Of a stretch of DNA of 64,000 bases, positions 44,646 to 53,861 are shown in pieces. The DNA is from Bacillus alkalicellulosilyticus (GTDB lineage Bacteria > Bacillota > Bacilli > Bacillales > Bacillaceae_F): contig NZ_KV917381.1 in NCBI RefSeq assembly GCF_002019795.1, positions 1,919,210 through 1,983,209 of the forward strand, written 5' to 3'. The notes beneath the pieces are model-generated. The model was not told the DNA's origin. It did not search any database and worked only from the letters and a program-made list of their open reading frames with translations. Made by a program: the position numbers and the translations under genes. The first letter of the stretch is position 1, and each line of letters starts with the position of its first letter.

Positions 44646-45305
44646 ATGTTAACCAAAGAAAAAATAAATACAGTGTTAGAAACGATGGCTGAGATGTTTC
44701 CAGAAGCAGAATGTGAATTAACGCATAGTAATCCTTTTGAATTGACGATTGCAGTCCTTTTATCAGCTCAATGTACAGATGCGCTCGTTAATAAAGTGAC
44801 GCCGGGTTTATTTGAAAAGTATAAAGAACCTGAGGATTATCTTGCCATCCCACTTGAAGAGTTAGAACAAGACATTCGTAGAATAGGTCTGTTTCGTAGT
44901 AAGGCCAAAAATATAAAAAAGCTTTGTCAGATGCTCATTGAAGAGTACGGAGGAGTCATTCCCAATGACCGTGATGAACTGACCAAGCTCGCCGGAGTAG
45001 GAAGAAAGACAGCGAACGTTGTTGTATCCGTCGCTTTTGGTGTCCCAGCAATTGCTGTTGATACCCATGTAGAACGCGTATCAAAGCGTCTTGGCATCTG
45101 TCGTTGGAAAGATTCGGTAAAAGAAGTAGAAGAGACGCTAATGAAAAAGATTCCGAAAGAGCAATGGTCGGATGCCCATCATCGTTTTATCTTTTTTGGT
45201 CGTTATCATTGTAAAGCACAATCACCTCAATGTGAGATATGCCCACTCCTTGATTTATGTCGTGAAGGTCAAAAACGAATGAAAAAACGAGGGAAGGTTT
45301 CGTGA
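44646..45305 (+). CDS. nth: Endonuclease III (DNA glycosylase/AP lyase)
   Basis: Nth removes oxidised pyrimidines and cuts at abasic sites. LSAQCTDALVNKVTP, KLAGVGRKTANVVVS (helix-hairpin-helix with catalytic Lys at about 120) and VDTHVERVSKRLG (catalytic Asp) are all present. Four cysteines of the 4Fe-4S loop appear in CKAQSPQCEICPLLDLC. ATG 44646 is 5 nt after AGGGGGA; 44643 is also possible. The product is about 219 residues. It overlaps ypoC by 4 nt. Confidence 0.95.
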   Translation: MLTKEKINTVLETMAEMFPEAECELTHSNPFELTIAVLLSAQCTDALVNKVTPGLFEKYKEPEDYLAIPLEELEQDIRRIGLFRSKAKNIKKLCQMLIEEYGGVIPNDRDELTKLAGVGRKTANVVVSVAFGVPAIAVDTHVERVSKRLGICRWKDSVKEVEETLMKKIPKEQWSDAHHRFIFFGRYHCKAQSPQCEICPLLDLCREGQKRMKKRGKVS

Positions 45306-45811
45306 AAACAATAGCAATTCCTTTTGAATTTCAAGTTTTTCCATTTTATCAGGATGAAGATAGGCTTTCTGTAACCGAGGATTGTTCATTTAAATACAAT
45401 ACAGAGACTCAGCCGTTTTATTATGACATTGTAGAGTCTGAGTCTAACATTCAGCCATGGCAAACAAGTGAACAATATGTTCCTCAGCTCTTTTTGCTGT
45501 GGCGAGAGATTCAACCAGACCTTCAGTCATGCTATCAAAGGCGAGACCGCACTTCGGCACACCGTCCGATGAGAATCGCCATAGCGATGCTCATACAAGC
45601 CGTTTATTGGACAAATGAGCAAAAGGTGGAATCGATTGTGGAGCTTGCAAAAGTGATAGCTTCACTGGCATATACACCTATAAATTGCGGGGAACGACTT
45701 CAATTCATACTAAGGGACCCAACGCATTTTCATAGCTATAATCAAGTAAAAGCGATGTTTGACGAAAGTGAAAAACTATACTACCGAGCACAGCTCTTAA
45801 AAAAGAAATAA
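45302..45811 (+). CDS. ypoC: YpoC family protein
   Basis: This 169-residue soluble protein is identified mainly by its place after nth and its length. Features are PWQTSEQYVPQLFLLWREIQP and APINCGERLQFIL-type C-terminus (here TPINCGERLQFILRDP). Function is unknown. It begins in a GTGA overlap with nth. The repeat cluster at 45814 begins immediately after its stop. Confidence 0.82.
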   Translation: MKTIAIPFEFQVFPFYQDEDRLSVTEDCSFKYNTETQPFYYDIVESESNIQPWQTSEQYVPQLFLLWREIQPDLQSCYQRRDRTSAHRPMRIAIAMLIQAVYWTNEQKVESIVELAKVIASLAYTPINCGERLQFILRDPTHFHSYNQVKAMFDESEKLYYRAQLLKKK

Positions 45812-45813
45812 AC

Positions 45814-45847
45814 GAGGGCCCAGAAAAAGTTAAAAAGCAAACTTTTT
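45814..45847. repeat. 34-nt direct repeat, left copy
   Basis: Positions 45814-45847 are identical to 45946-45979. The two copies flank hairpin copy 4. Here the 3' arm of the terminator stem is disrupted, whereas the right copy has a complete stem. Confidence 0.85.
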
Positions 45848-45862
45848 GGATTGGGGAAGGGC

Positions 45863-45940
45863 CCTGGCTTCGCTCGCTCGGCGTCATACAAAAGAAGCCC
45901 GCTTTTGCATGACATAAAAGAAGTAGCGGCTTCGCTCAGG
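45863..45940. repeat. Three-tier nested hairpin element, copy 4
   Basis: The outer pairing is CCTG (45863-45866)/CAGG (45937-45940) and the middle CGCT (45875-45878)/AGCG (45925-45928). Between them is GCTTCGCT on both sides (45867-45874, 45929-45936). The inner arm 45883-45894 pairs with 45902-45913 (11 of 12). The outer helices are shorter than in copies 1 and 2, but the plan is the same. Confidence 0.7.
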
Positions 45941-45945
45941 ACATA

Positions 45946-45997
45946 GAGGGCCCAGAAAAAGTTAAAAAGCAAACTTTTTCTGGGCCCTCTACTTTTT
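45946..45997 (+). terminator. Terminator after ypoC and hairpin copy 4
   Basis: A perfect 18-bp stem pairs 45946-45963 with 45972-45989, followed by TACTTTTT. The arms resemble those at 3436, 24566 and 56953. Confidence 0.9.
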
Positions 45998-46042
45998 ATT
46001 TTTGAGAAAATTCGCTATAGTAGGGGTAAGGAGTGTGGAGAA

Positions 46043-49000
46043 ATGAGCATAGTGAAAGAAGAGATAGAAAAAAGCATTCAATCGTTGTTAGCATTAACTG
46101 AAGAAGAGGAAACTCGTTTTACTAAATTAGATGAAAAAAATAAGAGCGAAGCATTTGAAGTTGCATTTTGTGGGCATTTTTCTGCTGGGAAATCAACGAT
46201 TTTAAATGCTTTATTAGGTGCGGACATTTTGCCGACAAGTCCGATTCCTACTAGTGCAAATATCATAGCGATTGCAAACGGAGACCTAGCTTTACATGTG
46301 AAAACACGAGCAGGTGAGGAGAAAAAATGGTCCGGTGAAATCCCGTGGGAACAGGTACGTACGTGGGGGATGGATGGGCATGACATTGCTCAAATTACCA
46401 TTTTTGCACCACTGCCTTTTTTAGGGAAGCATAGTCAGATTTTAGATACTCCTGGAGTGGATTCAACCGATGATTCCCACCAGGCTGTAACCGTTGAACA
46501 GTTATATACAACAGATGTAATTGTGTATGTGATGGATTATAACCATGTTCAATCAGAGACCAATTTATATTTCCTTAAACAATTATCACAAGAGAAAAAA
46601 CCAATATATATTGTTATTAATCAAATTGATAAGCACGATGAAACTGAACTTTCAATTGAGGAGTTCGAACAGTCTATTAAAGATGTTTTTTTTAAGTGGG
46701 ATATTCATTTCGTACAATTGTTTTTTACAACGATGAAGGCACCTCATCACAAGTTAAATGGTTTTGTGCAATTTGAAAAGAACATCAAAGGATTATTATA
46801 CAATAGTAAACCTTTGTTGCCATTATCGAAAGAACGACTATATGAAGGTACGGTTAGAGCCATAGAACAACGTGTCATTGAGGAAAAACAAGAAAAAATA
46901 GATGACATTCTTTCAATCATGAAGGAAAAAGGGTATAACCCAGATCAATTATCAGAACGTGAACATATTGTATCAGAGCTTGAAAAGGTAAGAACGAGCG
47001 AAAAAGCTATTACTATATCTTTTGAAAAAGAAGTTGAGAAAGTATTAGCTGATGTGACGTTATTTCCATACTCAACGACAGACCTAACAAGACAGTGGTT
47101 AGAAAGCATGCAGTCGTCTTTTAAGGTGGGATTGTTATTTGCAAAAAAGAAAACGGAAGAAGAACGAAATCTCCGTTTAACTCGTGTGGTTGAAGAATTG
47201 CAACAAAAAGTGAAAACACAACTGTTGTTTCACATTCAAAAATATTTTCAAGAGCTTGATAAGATGAAGCTTTCCAACAAGGATGAAGTGGAACAAGCGA
47301 TTGCAAACATTGGCTTCAAGGTAACCCCTCAGTTGTTTATTGAGCGGGTGAAAACAGAACATACAAGTCGCGATTATGTTTTTACGTTTACTAAAGAGAT
47401 TACAGCTACAATTGTTAGAGACATCCGTCAAAGCTGTTTTCACGTAATTACTTTGTATAAAGAGGGACTAAAAGAACACTGGCATGAGGAAGAGACAACA
47501 CTTCAAAACCAGCTCCTTCGCTTTGTTACAGTGGAGTCCTATGTCGATGACATCGAACAAGTAAAAAGAGAGTACGACGAACTGCGAGAGAAGTTAGCAG
47601 CGATTCTTCCAGTAAAGGCAACGGATTTTGAGAGCGAGATAAGTGAAGCAAGCAAAAAAACGTATCCTACCGATGAAAACCTATCTTTTTATCAAGTGGA
47701 CCTTCCTAGCGACAGTGTCATTGATACGAGTTGGGAAGCGGAAGGCCCACCGAAAAAGCAACCTATTAAGTTATCGGATGAATGGCTGATCCCGTTGGCC
47801 TCTTCCCTTGCGAAAAATGGGGATAAAGACTTGCTAGCAAATGAAAGACGACAATTAATCGATCGAATTGAGCGCTATCAAAACCAATCATTTGTGATAT
47901 CGTTATTTGGAGCATTTAGTGCTGGAAAATCAAGTTTTGCCAATGCATTGTTAGGCGAAGCTGTGCTCCCAGTTTCACCAAATCCGACAACGGCAACTGT
48001 AAATACCGTTCAACGTTCAACAGAAGAGCATCCTAATAATACAGCTACAGTGTTTGTGAAATCAGCAGAACAACTTAATGCAGAAATCGTTGCAGTAGCA
48101 GAACAACTTGATGAGAAATTGACATTAACTTCGATAGCGTCTTGGAAACCTAGTACTAAGGCAATAGAATCAAGTTGGCAAAAAACATATGCAGAATATT
48201 TAGTTACGATTCAAAACACATTAGCTGAGACTTCTTGGGAGTTAGGGTCACAGTTCACCATTTCACTTGATGAACTGAAGCCGGTAATTGCTGAAGAGCG
48301 TCAAGCATGCTTAGTCGATTCTGTAGATATTTATTATGACAGCCCATTAACTGAAAAAGGAATTGTATTGGTGGATACTCCAGGAGTGAATTCGATTCAC
48401 GGTCGCCATACGAATGTAGCTTTCCAACAATTACGACGGTCAGACGCGATTTTTTATGTGACCTATTATAATCATGCTTTCTCAAAAGCTGATGAGTATT
48501 TCCTACAACAAATGGCTAAGGTAAATGAGAGCTTTAGCCATGATAAATTGTATTTTGTGATTAATGCAGCTGATTTAGCAAGTACCGAAAGAGAGCTTAA
48601 CGGCGTTAGAAAACATGTTCATGACCAACTCGTTAGAAATGGAATTGAGTATCCACGACTTTTTCATCTATCTGCGAAAAAAGGCTTGGAAGCGAAAAAA
48701 GCGAATCAACAAGAAGACAACTGGTTCTCTCAGTTTGAATATTCGTTTTACCATGATACGATTCATGAATTAAAACAATTAAGCTTACAGATGATTGAGC
48801 TTCAAGTAAAACAACTTGTTAATAAAATAGCTGACAGTCTTGAGTTTATGAATGCAAACAAAGAAAAACAAATGAGTCGGAAACTAGAGCTTAAGCAGCA
48901 AGTAAATCAGAGAAAATTAGTTGTCGAACAACTTTCTTTTTCAGCAGCGATTCACGATATCACTCAAGAACTAGAGCAACTTCTTATTTATTTAAGAGAA

Positions 49001-49618
49001 CGAATGGCCTATGTATTAAACGATTATTATACAAGTGCAATCAACACGGCTACGATAACAGGAACATCAAAAAAAGAACTACAAAAAAAATTAGCTGATG
49101 CCATTAAAGAGTGGAAGGGAAACGGGGAATACTTTTTGAAGCAAGAGCTTGAAGCAAATTTGATTCGACTAGAAGAAAAAATAAGGAGCCGTTCACAACA
49201 GTGGCTGCACGAGCAAATTGTGGCTATACAAAATGATATTCCTCATGTTAGCTGTGAGGAAAGTGTTACTGTTCCAACATTGTCACTAACTGCGTCTATA
49301 CAGCTTTTAATTGACCACACACTTTATACGACTTACGTGAAATCAAAGAAAGATTTCTTTGAAAATGGAGTCATTAGGAAACTAAAAGAAGATATTGTGG
49401 CCGACGGGAAATCAAAGGCTGGAGAAGTCATTGACACTGTTCATCCATCAATCATTGAACAAGTTAGTCAAGTCAGTGACACGCTAGAAGAACAACTAAA
49501 GGAGCGCATCATCATTGCCTTAGATAAGGAGCTAGAACGTTTTGAGCTTCTCTTAGACGAAAATGAAAAACAGGTTCTTGAAGAAGAGTACTCGGCACTT
49601 CAAGAGTTTATCAAGTAG
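46043..49618 (+). CDS. dynA: Double-headed bacterial dynamin DynA
   Basis: DynA is a 1191-residue GTPase formed by two fused dynamin-like halves, known in Bacillus to tether and fuse membranes and to help in membrane repair and phage defence. Half 1 has P-loop GHFSAGKST (residues 44-52) and LDTPGVDS. Half 2 has GAFSAGKSS (residues 623-631) and VDTPGVNS. Long coiled-coil stalks (for example residues 280-570 and 930-1190) follow each head, and NQIDKHD and NAAD fit the G4 motifs. GGAGTGTGGAG precedes the ATG. It is a monocistronic gene between terminators. Confidence 0.93.
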   Translation: MSIVKEEIEKSIQSLLALTEEEETRFTKLDEKNKSEAFEVAFCGHFSAGKSTILNALLGADILPTSPIPTSANIIAIANGDLALHVKTRAGEEKKWSGEIPWEQVRTWGMDGHDIAQITIFAPLPFLGKHSQILDTPGVDSTDDSHQAVTVEQLYTTDVIVYVMDYNHVQSETNLYFLKQLSQEKKPIYIVINQIDKHDETELSIEEFEQSIKDVFFKWDIHFVQLFFTTMKAPHHKLNGFVQFEKNIKGLLYNSKPLLPLSKERLYEGTVRAIEQRVIEEKQEKIDDILSIMKEKGYNPDQLSEREHIVSELEKVRTSEKAITISFEKEVEKVLADVTLFPYSTTDLTRQWLESMQSSFKVGLLFAKKKTEEERNLRLTRVVEELQQKVKTQLLFHIQKYFQELDKMKLSNKDEVEQAIANIGFKVTPQLFIERVKTEHTSRDYVFTFTKEITATIVRDIRQSCFHVITLYKEGLKEHWHEEETTLQNQLLRFVTVESYVDDIEQVKREYDELREKLAAILPVKATDFESEISEASKKTYPTDENLSFYQVDLPSDSVIDTSWEAEGPPKKQPIKLSDEWLIPLASSLAKNGDKDLLANERRQLIDRIERYQNQSFVISLFGAFSAGKSSFANALLGEAVLPVSPNPTTATVNTVQRSTEEHPNNTATVFVKSAEQLNAEIVAVAEQLDEKLTLTSIASWKPSTKAIESSWQKTYAEYLVTIQNTLAETSWELGSQFTISLDELKPVIAEERQACLVDSVDIYYDSPLTEKGIVLVDTPGVNSIHGRHTNVAFQQLRRSDAIFYVTYYNHAFSKADEYFLQQMAKVNESFSHDKLYFVINAADLASTERELNGVRKHVHDQLVRNGIEYPRLFHLSAKKGLEAKKANQQEDNWFSQFEYSFYHDTIHELKQLSLQMIELQVKQLVNKIADSLEFMNANKEKQMSRKLELKQQVNQRKLVVEQLSFSAAIHDITQELEQLLIYLRERMAYVLNDYYTSAINTATITGTSKKELQKKLADAIKEWKGNGEYFLKQELEANLIRLEEKIRSRSQQWLHEQIVAIQNDIPHVSCEESVTVPTLSLTASIQLLIDHTLYTTYVKSKKDFFENGVIRKLKEDIVADGKSKAGEVIDTVHPSIIEQVSQVSDTLEEQLKERIIIALDKELERFELLLDENEKQVLEEEYSALQEFIK

Positions 49619-49620
49619 TA

Positions 49621-49661
49621 AAAAAACAGACGGCAATTCTTGCGAAACCGTCTGTTTTTTT
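49621..49661. terminator. Terminator after dynA
   Basis: An ACAGACGG arm pairs with CCGTCTGT around a 14-nt loop, with A-run before and T-run after (49655-49661). It can also serve the small minus-strand gene ending at 49676. Confidence 0.88.
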
Positions 49662-49675
49662 CAGTGTAATTTATA

Positions 49676-49795
49676 TTAAACCTCAGGTTGATAATATTCT
49701 AAGGGAATTTTATCGTCCTTCTTCTTATCAGTTGTATTCCGCTTATTTTTTTCTTCTTTCTTTATGTTCTTTTGATTATTTCTTTTCTCAGCCAT
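49676..49795 (-). CDS. Small lysine-rich hypothetical protein (39 residues)
   Basis: Minus-strand ORF of 39 codons: AEKRNNQKNIKKEEKNKR at the N-terminus, lysine and asparagine rich, ending in the apolar YYQPEV. The complement of 49803-49808 gives GGGAGG, 7 nt before the ATG at 49795. It converges on dynA at a shared terminator. Highly charged, probably disordered; function unknown. The remaining 49796-50000 holds no other clear feature. Confidence 0.6.
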   Translation of the reverse strand: MAEKRNNQKNIKKEEKNKRNTTDKKKDDKIPLEYYQPEV

Positions 49796-50000
49796 AGTTA
49801 TTCCTCCCGCTTTTTTTTACATCAATACTACTATTACCAGAAACAATGAGGTCATTCACAACAAGGTAAAATAGCATAGGTGATTTTTCTCATAAATCTA
49901 ATAGGGGTACGTAAAGATTAAGAGAATACACCCATTAACAGGCTCTACCATATTAGCTACAATGAAATTGTGTAACTAAATGTGAAAGGTTTGTGAAAAA

Positions 50001-51116
50001 ATGTATAAAAAAGGATTAATTTTATGTTTGGTAGTTTTTTTACTTGTGATTACTTCTGCATTTTCTCCTAGTCAAGGAAAGGGAGGAGGAAGTCAATCAA
50101 AAAATATTGACCATGAAATATGGGTAGCAGACCAAAAAAATAACGAGATTTATATTATTAACGGCAGAAACTTACATATTGAACAGACATTAACGACGAA
50201 AGATGGAGTAGGAAAAAAACCTCATATGCTCGTGTTTGATAACAATGGTGATTATGCGTATGTCGCGAATATGGAATCAGGGGATGTCTCTGTCATTCGA
50301 GCCAAAGACAGAAAAATCGTCGATACAATTCCTACAGCTCCAGGAGCTCATGCAGCGGTGCCAACGAATAAGCGAGATAAAGTGATTGTAGCGAATACAC
50401 CCAGTCAAAGTTTATCTGTAATTACAACAGATGTAGCCAATGAACACTTTTCTTTAGAGCGAACAGTATCTCTACACGATTATCAAGAATTATCTAATCG
50501 AGAAGAGTTTCCAAATCTTAATCCGATCTGTTTATACTTTACCGCAGATGATAGTTCTTTTTATGTAACGATTGGCGGAGGAGGCTTAGTTGTATTTAAT
50601 ACAGAGACGTTAGAAATTGAAAAAGCTTATACAAAAAATGAAGTCATTGCTAATGGTTGTGGATTAATTCTTGCTCCAGACCAGCAGCATATGTATGCGA
50701 ATGCAGGAAACGTAACAAAGGGGGAATATTACCTTTTTGATACTAATACTCATCAACTGATTGAAACTAAAGACAGTCAAGGGTATGATGCCCATGGTGT
50801 TGATATTACTCCAGATGGGAAATATCTTTGGGTCGTCAATCGTCATTCCAATGATGCAAGTATAGTTGATATTTCAACAAATGAAGTTGTTAGTAAGGTA
50901 GAATACGTTGGAGATTCTCCAGACCTTATCCGTTTTTCACCAAATGGACAGTGGGCTTACATTACCACTAGAGGACCAGAACCTGCAACAGGAACACATG
51001 ATTTGTCAGGACAACGACCAGGTGTATCAATCATCAATACCAAATCGTTAAAGAAGGTAAAACAAATTTCATTCCCAGGGGCAGATATGCACGCAATTGA
51101 TGTTAGGGGAAGATAA
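50001..51116 (+). CDS. Secreted YncE-like beta-propeller protein
   Basis: The 371-residue protein has a signal peptide (residues 1-26, LILCLVVFLLVITSAFS). It is then built of YVTN/NHL-like propeller blades: EIWVADQKNNEIYIINGRN, GDYAYVANMESGDVSVI, KYLWVVNRHSNDASIVDIS and QWAYITTRGPEPATG. Such proteins bind partners or ligands outside the cell; no catalytic site is seen. The ribosome-binding site is poor (GAAAGG). It converges on ponA at a shared terminator. Not part of the B. subtilis order. Confidence 0.8.
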   Translation: MYKKGLILCLVVFLLVITSAFSPSQGKGGGSQSKNIDHEIWVADQKNNEIYIINGRNLHIEQTLTTKDGVGKKPHMLVFDNNGDYAYVANMESGDVSVIRAKDRKIVDTIPTAPGAHAAVPTNKRDKVIVANTPSQSLSVITTDVANEHFSLERTVSLHDYQELSNREEFPNLNPICLYFTADDSSFYVTIGGGGLVVFNTETLEIEKAYTKNEVIANGCGLILAPDQQHMYANAGNVTKGEYYLFDTNTHQLIETKDSQGYDAHGVDITPDGKYLWVVNRHSNDASIVDISTNEVVSKVEYVGDSPDLIRFSPNGQWAYITTRGPEPATGTHDLSGQRPGVSIINTKSLKKVKQISFPGADMHAIDVRGR

Positions 51117-51120
51117 CTAC

Positions 51121-51158
51121 ACAAAAAAAGAGAAGCCAATTAGCTTCTCTTTTTTGTG
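51121..51158. terminator. Bidirectional terminator between the propeller gene and ponA
   Basis: An AGAGAAGC arm (51129-51136) pairs with GCTTCTCT (51143-51150), with A7 before and T6 after, so it works in both directions. Confidence 0.92.
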
Positions 51159-51183
51159 TATCTTTACTAACTTCAATCTCTAG

Positions 51184-53787
51184 TTAATCTGTTGGTTCTT
51201 CGTCTGTGTCATCATCAGGGGATGCACCGGTACCACCTCGATTGCCATTTCCACGACCACGGTTGCCTTCAGGTGCCGGTTCCTCTTCATCGTCTGGTTC
51301 AGGAATGATATCAATTGGTAAATCTTCATCATCCGTTGGAGGAGGTGGTGTTTCATCCACTGGAGGAAGATCTTCTTCAATCGGATCTGGGATTTCAATT
51401 TCTTCTTCAGGAGTCGACACTGATACTTGAGCAGGGTCACTTTCTAAGTTTTCATTCTCATCTGAAACTGCAATGACTCTAAAGCGATATGTTGTGCCTG
51501 GGTATGGCGCATTTATAATAAATTGCATATCCTTCGTAATATCTAACGTATGGAAGTCTTCATCGCCAATGCTTTGTTGGACTCTAAATGATACTCCTTC
51601 ACGTTGGTTTTCTGGATAACTCCAACTCATAATGATTTGGTCTGAATCTTCTTTGTAACCAGCTGTTAAGTTCTGTGGTGCGGTTACTTGATTAAATTTT
51701 TCACTTACTTGTTTTGGCTCATAACCTCTCACAAACAACTCTTCAACAATTTCACTTGAAGGGGTGAATGGGCTAGGTAACAGTCCTGTCTTTTTCTCAA
51801 TTTTTACAGAAACAACAGAATTTGGACGGACAAAATCTTCTGTTTCTTTATCCTCAGATACTTTTGAGATAACGGCCTTAAAAATTTGCTGAGCAAGTTG
51901 TCTATCGGATGAACCGAGCAAATAATTTCCTTCGCCTTTTCTGTCATATCCTGTCCAAACAGCAGCGGTGTAATTGGTCGTATAACCAGCAAACCAAACA
52001 TCAGGAACAGCTCCATCTGGAACGTTAAATCGTTCGATATCCTCAGTTGCAAAGTTAGTTGTACCTGTTTTCCCGGCCATCGGTAGTCCAGGAATGTTGG
52101 CTACGCCACCTGTTCCTTCACGTACGGCTGATTTTAACATATCTGTTATCATATACGCTGTGTAATCATTCATCGCGACATGAGGGTCTGGTTTCGTATG
52201 AATTACACGGCCATCAGGGAATTCTATTTTTCGAACCGTATGAGGTTTAAAATAGATTCCATCATTTCCAAAAGCAGAGTAGGCACCTGCTAAATCTAAC
52301 GTTGAGATACCGGTTGTGAACCCGCCAATACCATAAGCTTCGGTCATAGGCTGGTCAAATGGAATTCCAATACCTTCTGCAAATTCTTGAGCGCGTTCTG
52401 TACCGACTTCTTGTAATGCCTTAATTGCTGGGACATTTAAAGAGTCTTTTAAAGCTTCTCTCATCGTAACAGGTCCTCTATGAGTACGAGTAAAGTTACG
52501 GACAGGAGTGTTATTAATATCATTATACGTATGAGGCTCATCGACAATAATTTGACCAGTAGACCATTTTTTGTCCTCAATGACAGGACCATAGTCTAGT
52601 ATAGGTTTAATCGTTGAACCAGGTTGTTTTTTTATGTCAGTCGCATAATTAAAACCTCGTTTCACTTCTTGCTTTTGACGTCCGCCACCAATGGCTTTGA
52701 TTTGACCGGTTTTAGTATCAATTAACGTTATCCCAGCTTGGAAATCTTCATTCTCAGGATAAGTTGTTATAAACTCATCCGTTTGTAACACCGCTTCAAC
52801 ATGTGATTGTGCATCTTGGTCTAATGTTGTGTAAATTTTTAAGCCAGCTGTGTATAAGTCACTTGGTGTAATTCCTTCTATATCCTCAACTTCAGATAAT
52901 ACTTGGTCTAAGAACGCCTCAAAAGGATAGGAATCACGCTCAGCAGGATTTAATTGGTCAACAACGGCAATCGAGCGTGCTTCTTCAGCTTCAGCAGCCG
53001 TAATTTTACCATGGCGTTCCATTAATCCAATTACTATGTTCCTGCGACGCTCAGCGCCTTCTGGATTGTTTAATGGATTAAAATGACTTGGACGTTGTGG
53101 CAAACCTGCTAAAAGAGCAGCGTCAGCTACGGTTAAGTCTTCGAGATTTTCTTTATTAAAGTAGGTAATCGAGGCTTGTTGGACCCCATAAGCCCCTTTG
53201 CCAAAATAAATACCATTTAAATACATTTCTAAAATTTGTTCTTTCGTGTATTGCTGTTCGAGTTTAATCGCTAAATACTGTTCTTGTATTTTACGGCTGA
53301 TCGTCTTTTCAGGAGATAAGAAGGCATTCTTAATCACTTGTTGTGTAATTGTACTGGCTCCTTCAGCTCCAAATCCTCCTGTAAGGTTTGCCGCAACAGC
53401 ACCGAATAGACGACGAATGTCGATACCAAAGTGCTGATGAAAACGAACGTCTTCAACCGATAATACAGCATCTTCCATTAATTGCGGTATATCGTGAATA
53501 CTTATCCGAATTCGATTTTCAGCGGCTTCAAGCTGTGAGAAGTTTTCATCATTTTGGTCAAATACTTGTGCTGACTGAGCAAACATTAATCGCTCAGGGT
53601 CGAGTGGAGGTGCATCCTTAATGATTGAAAACAAAACAATTGCTCCGACAATCCCTGCAACGGCCATAAATGCGCCTGTAATTAAAGCGATTTTTTTAAA
53701 TAAGGCTTTCCTTGATGGTTTCTGATTTTTTTCATTACTTTTCCTTGCTTGTCTACGACCTGTTCTTGTTTTTAATTCATCTGACAT
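51184..53787 (-). CDS. ponA: Penicillin-binding protein 1A/1B (class A, bifunctional)
   Basis: PonA polymerises and cross-links peptidoglycan. A short basic cytosolic tail and one membrane helix (about residues 31-53) precede the glycosyltransferase domain (EDVRFHQHFGID, about residue 107; GASTITQQ). The transpeptidase domain has SxxK in GSTIKP (about residue 382), SLN in DSLNVP and KTG in AGKTGTTN (about residue 575). A fibronectin type III domain follows (about residues 690-780). An acidic Pro/Glu tail ending DDDTDEEPTD closes it, like B. subtilis PonA. It is downstream of recU in one operon. Confidence 0.95.
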   Translation of the reverse strand: MSDELKTRTGRRQARKSNEKNQKPSRKALFKKIALITGAFMAVAGIVGAIVLFSIIKDAPPLDPERLMFAQSAQVFDQNDENFSQLEAAENRIRISIHDIPQLMEDAVLSVEDVRFHQHFGIDIRRLFGAVAANLTGGFGAEGASTITQQVIKNAFLSPEKTISRKIQEQYLAIKLEQQYTKEQILEMYLNGIYFGKGAYGVQQASITYFNKENLEDLTVADAALLAGLPQRPSHFNPLNNPEGAERRRNIVIGLMERHGKITAAEAEEARSIAVVDQLNPAERDSYPFEAFLDQVLSEVEDIEGITPSDLYTAGLKIYTTLDQDAQSHVEAVLQTDEFITTYPENEDFQAGITLIDTKTGQIKAIGGGRQKQEVKRGFNYATDIKKQPGSTIKPILDYGPVIEDKKWSTGQIIVDEPHTYNDINNTPVRNFTRTHRGPVTMREALKDSLNVPAIKALQEVGTERAQEFAEGIGIPFDQPMTEAYGIGGFTTGISTLDLAGAYSAFGNDGIYFKPHTVRKIEFPDGRVIHTKPDPHVAMNDYTAYMITDMLKSAVREGTGGVANIPGLPMAGKTGTTNFATEDIERFNVPDGAVPDVWFAGYTTNYTAAVWTGYDRKGEGNYLLGSSDRQLAQQIFKAVISKVSEDKETEDFVRPNSVVSVKIEKKTGLLPSPFTPSSEIVEELFVRGYEPKQVSEKFNQVTAPQNLTAGYKEDSDQIIMSWSYPENQREGVSFRVQQSIGDEDFHTLDITKDMQFIINAPYPGTTYRFRVIAVSDENENLESDPAQVSVSTPEEEIEIPDPIEEDLPPVDETPPPPTDDEDLPIDIIPEPDDEEEPAPEGNRGRGNGNRGGTGASPDDDTDEEPTD

Positions 53788-53861
53788 GATCGCTCTTCCT
53801 TTCTACAATCATTCGTTCACTATATACAAACGTTAAAAGTGCATGATTCGTTTCATTCTGG

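Noticed and set aside
53246-53621. Plus-strand frames inside ponA.
   Set aside because: Antisense to the glycosyltransferase region of a clear PonA; no independent support.
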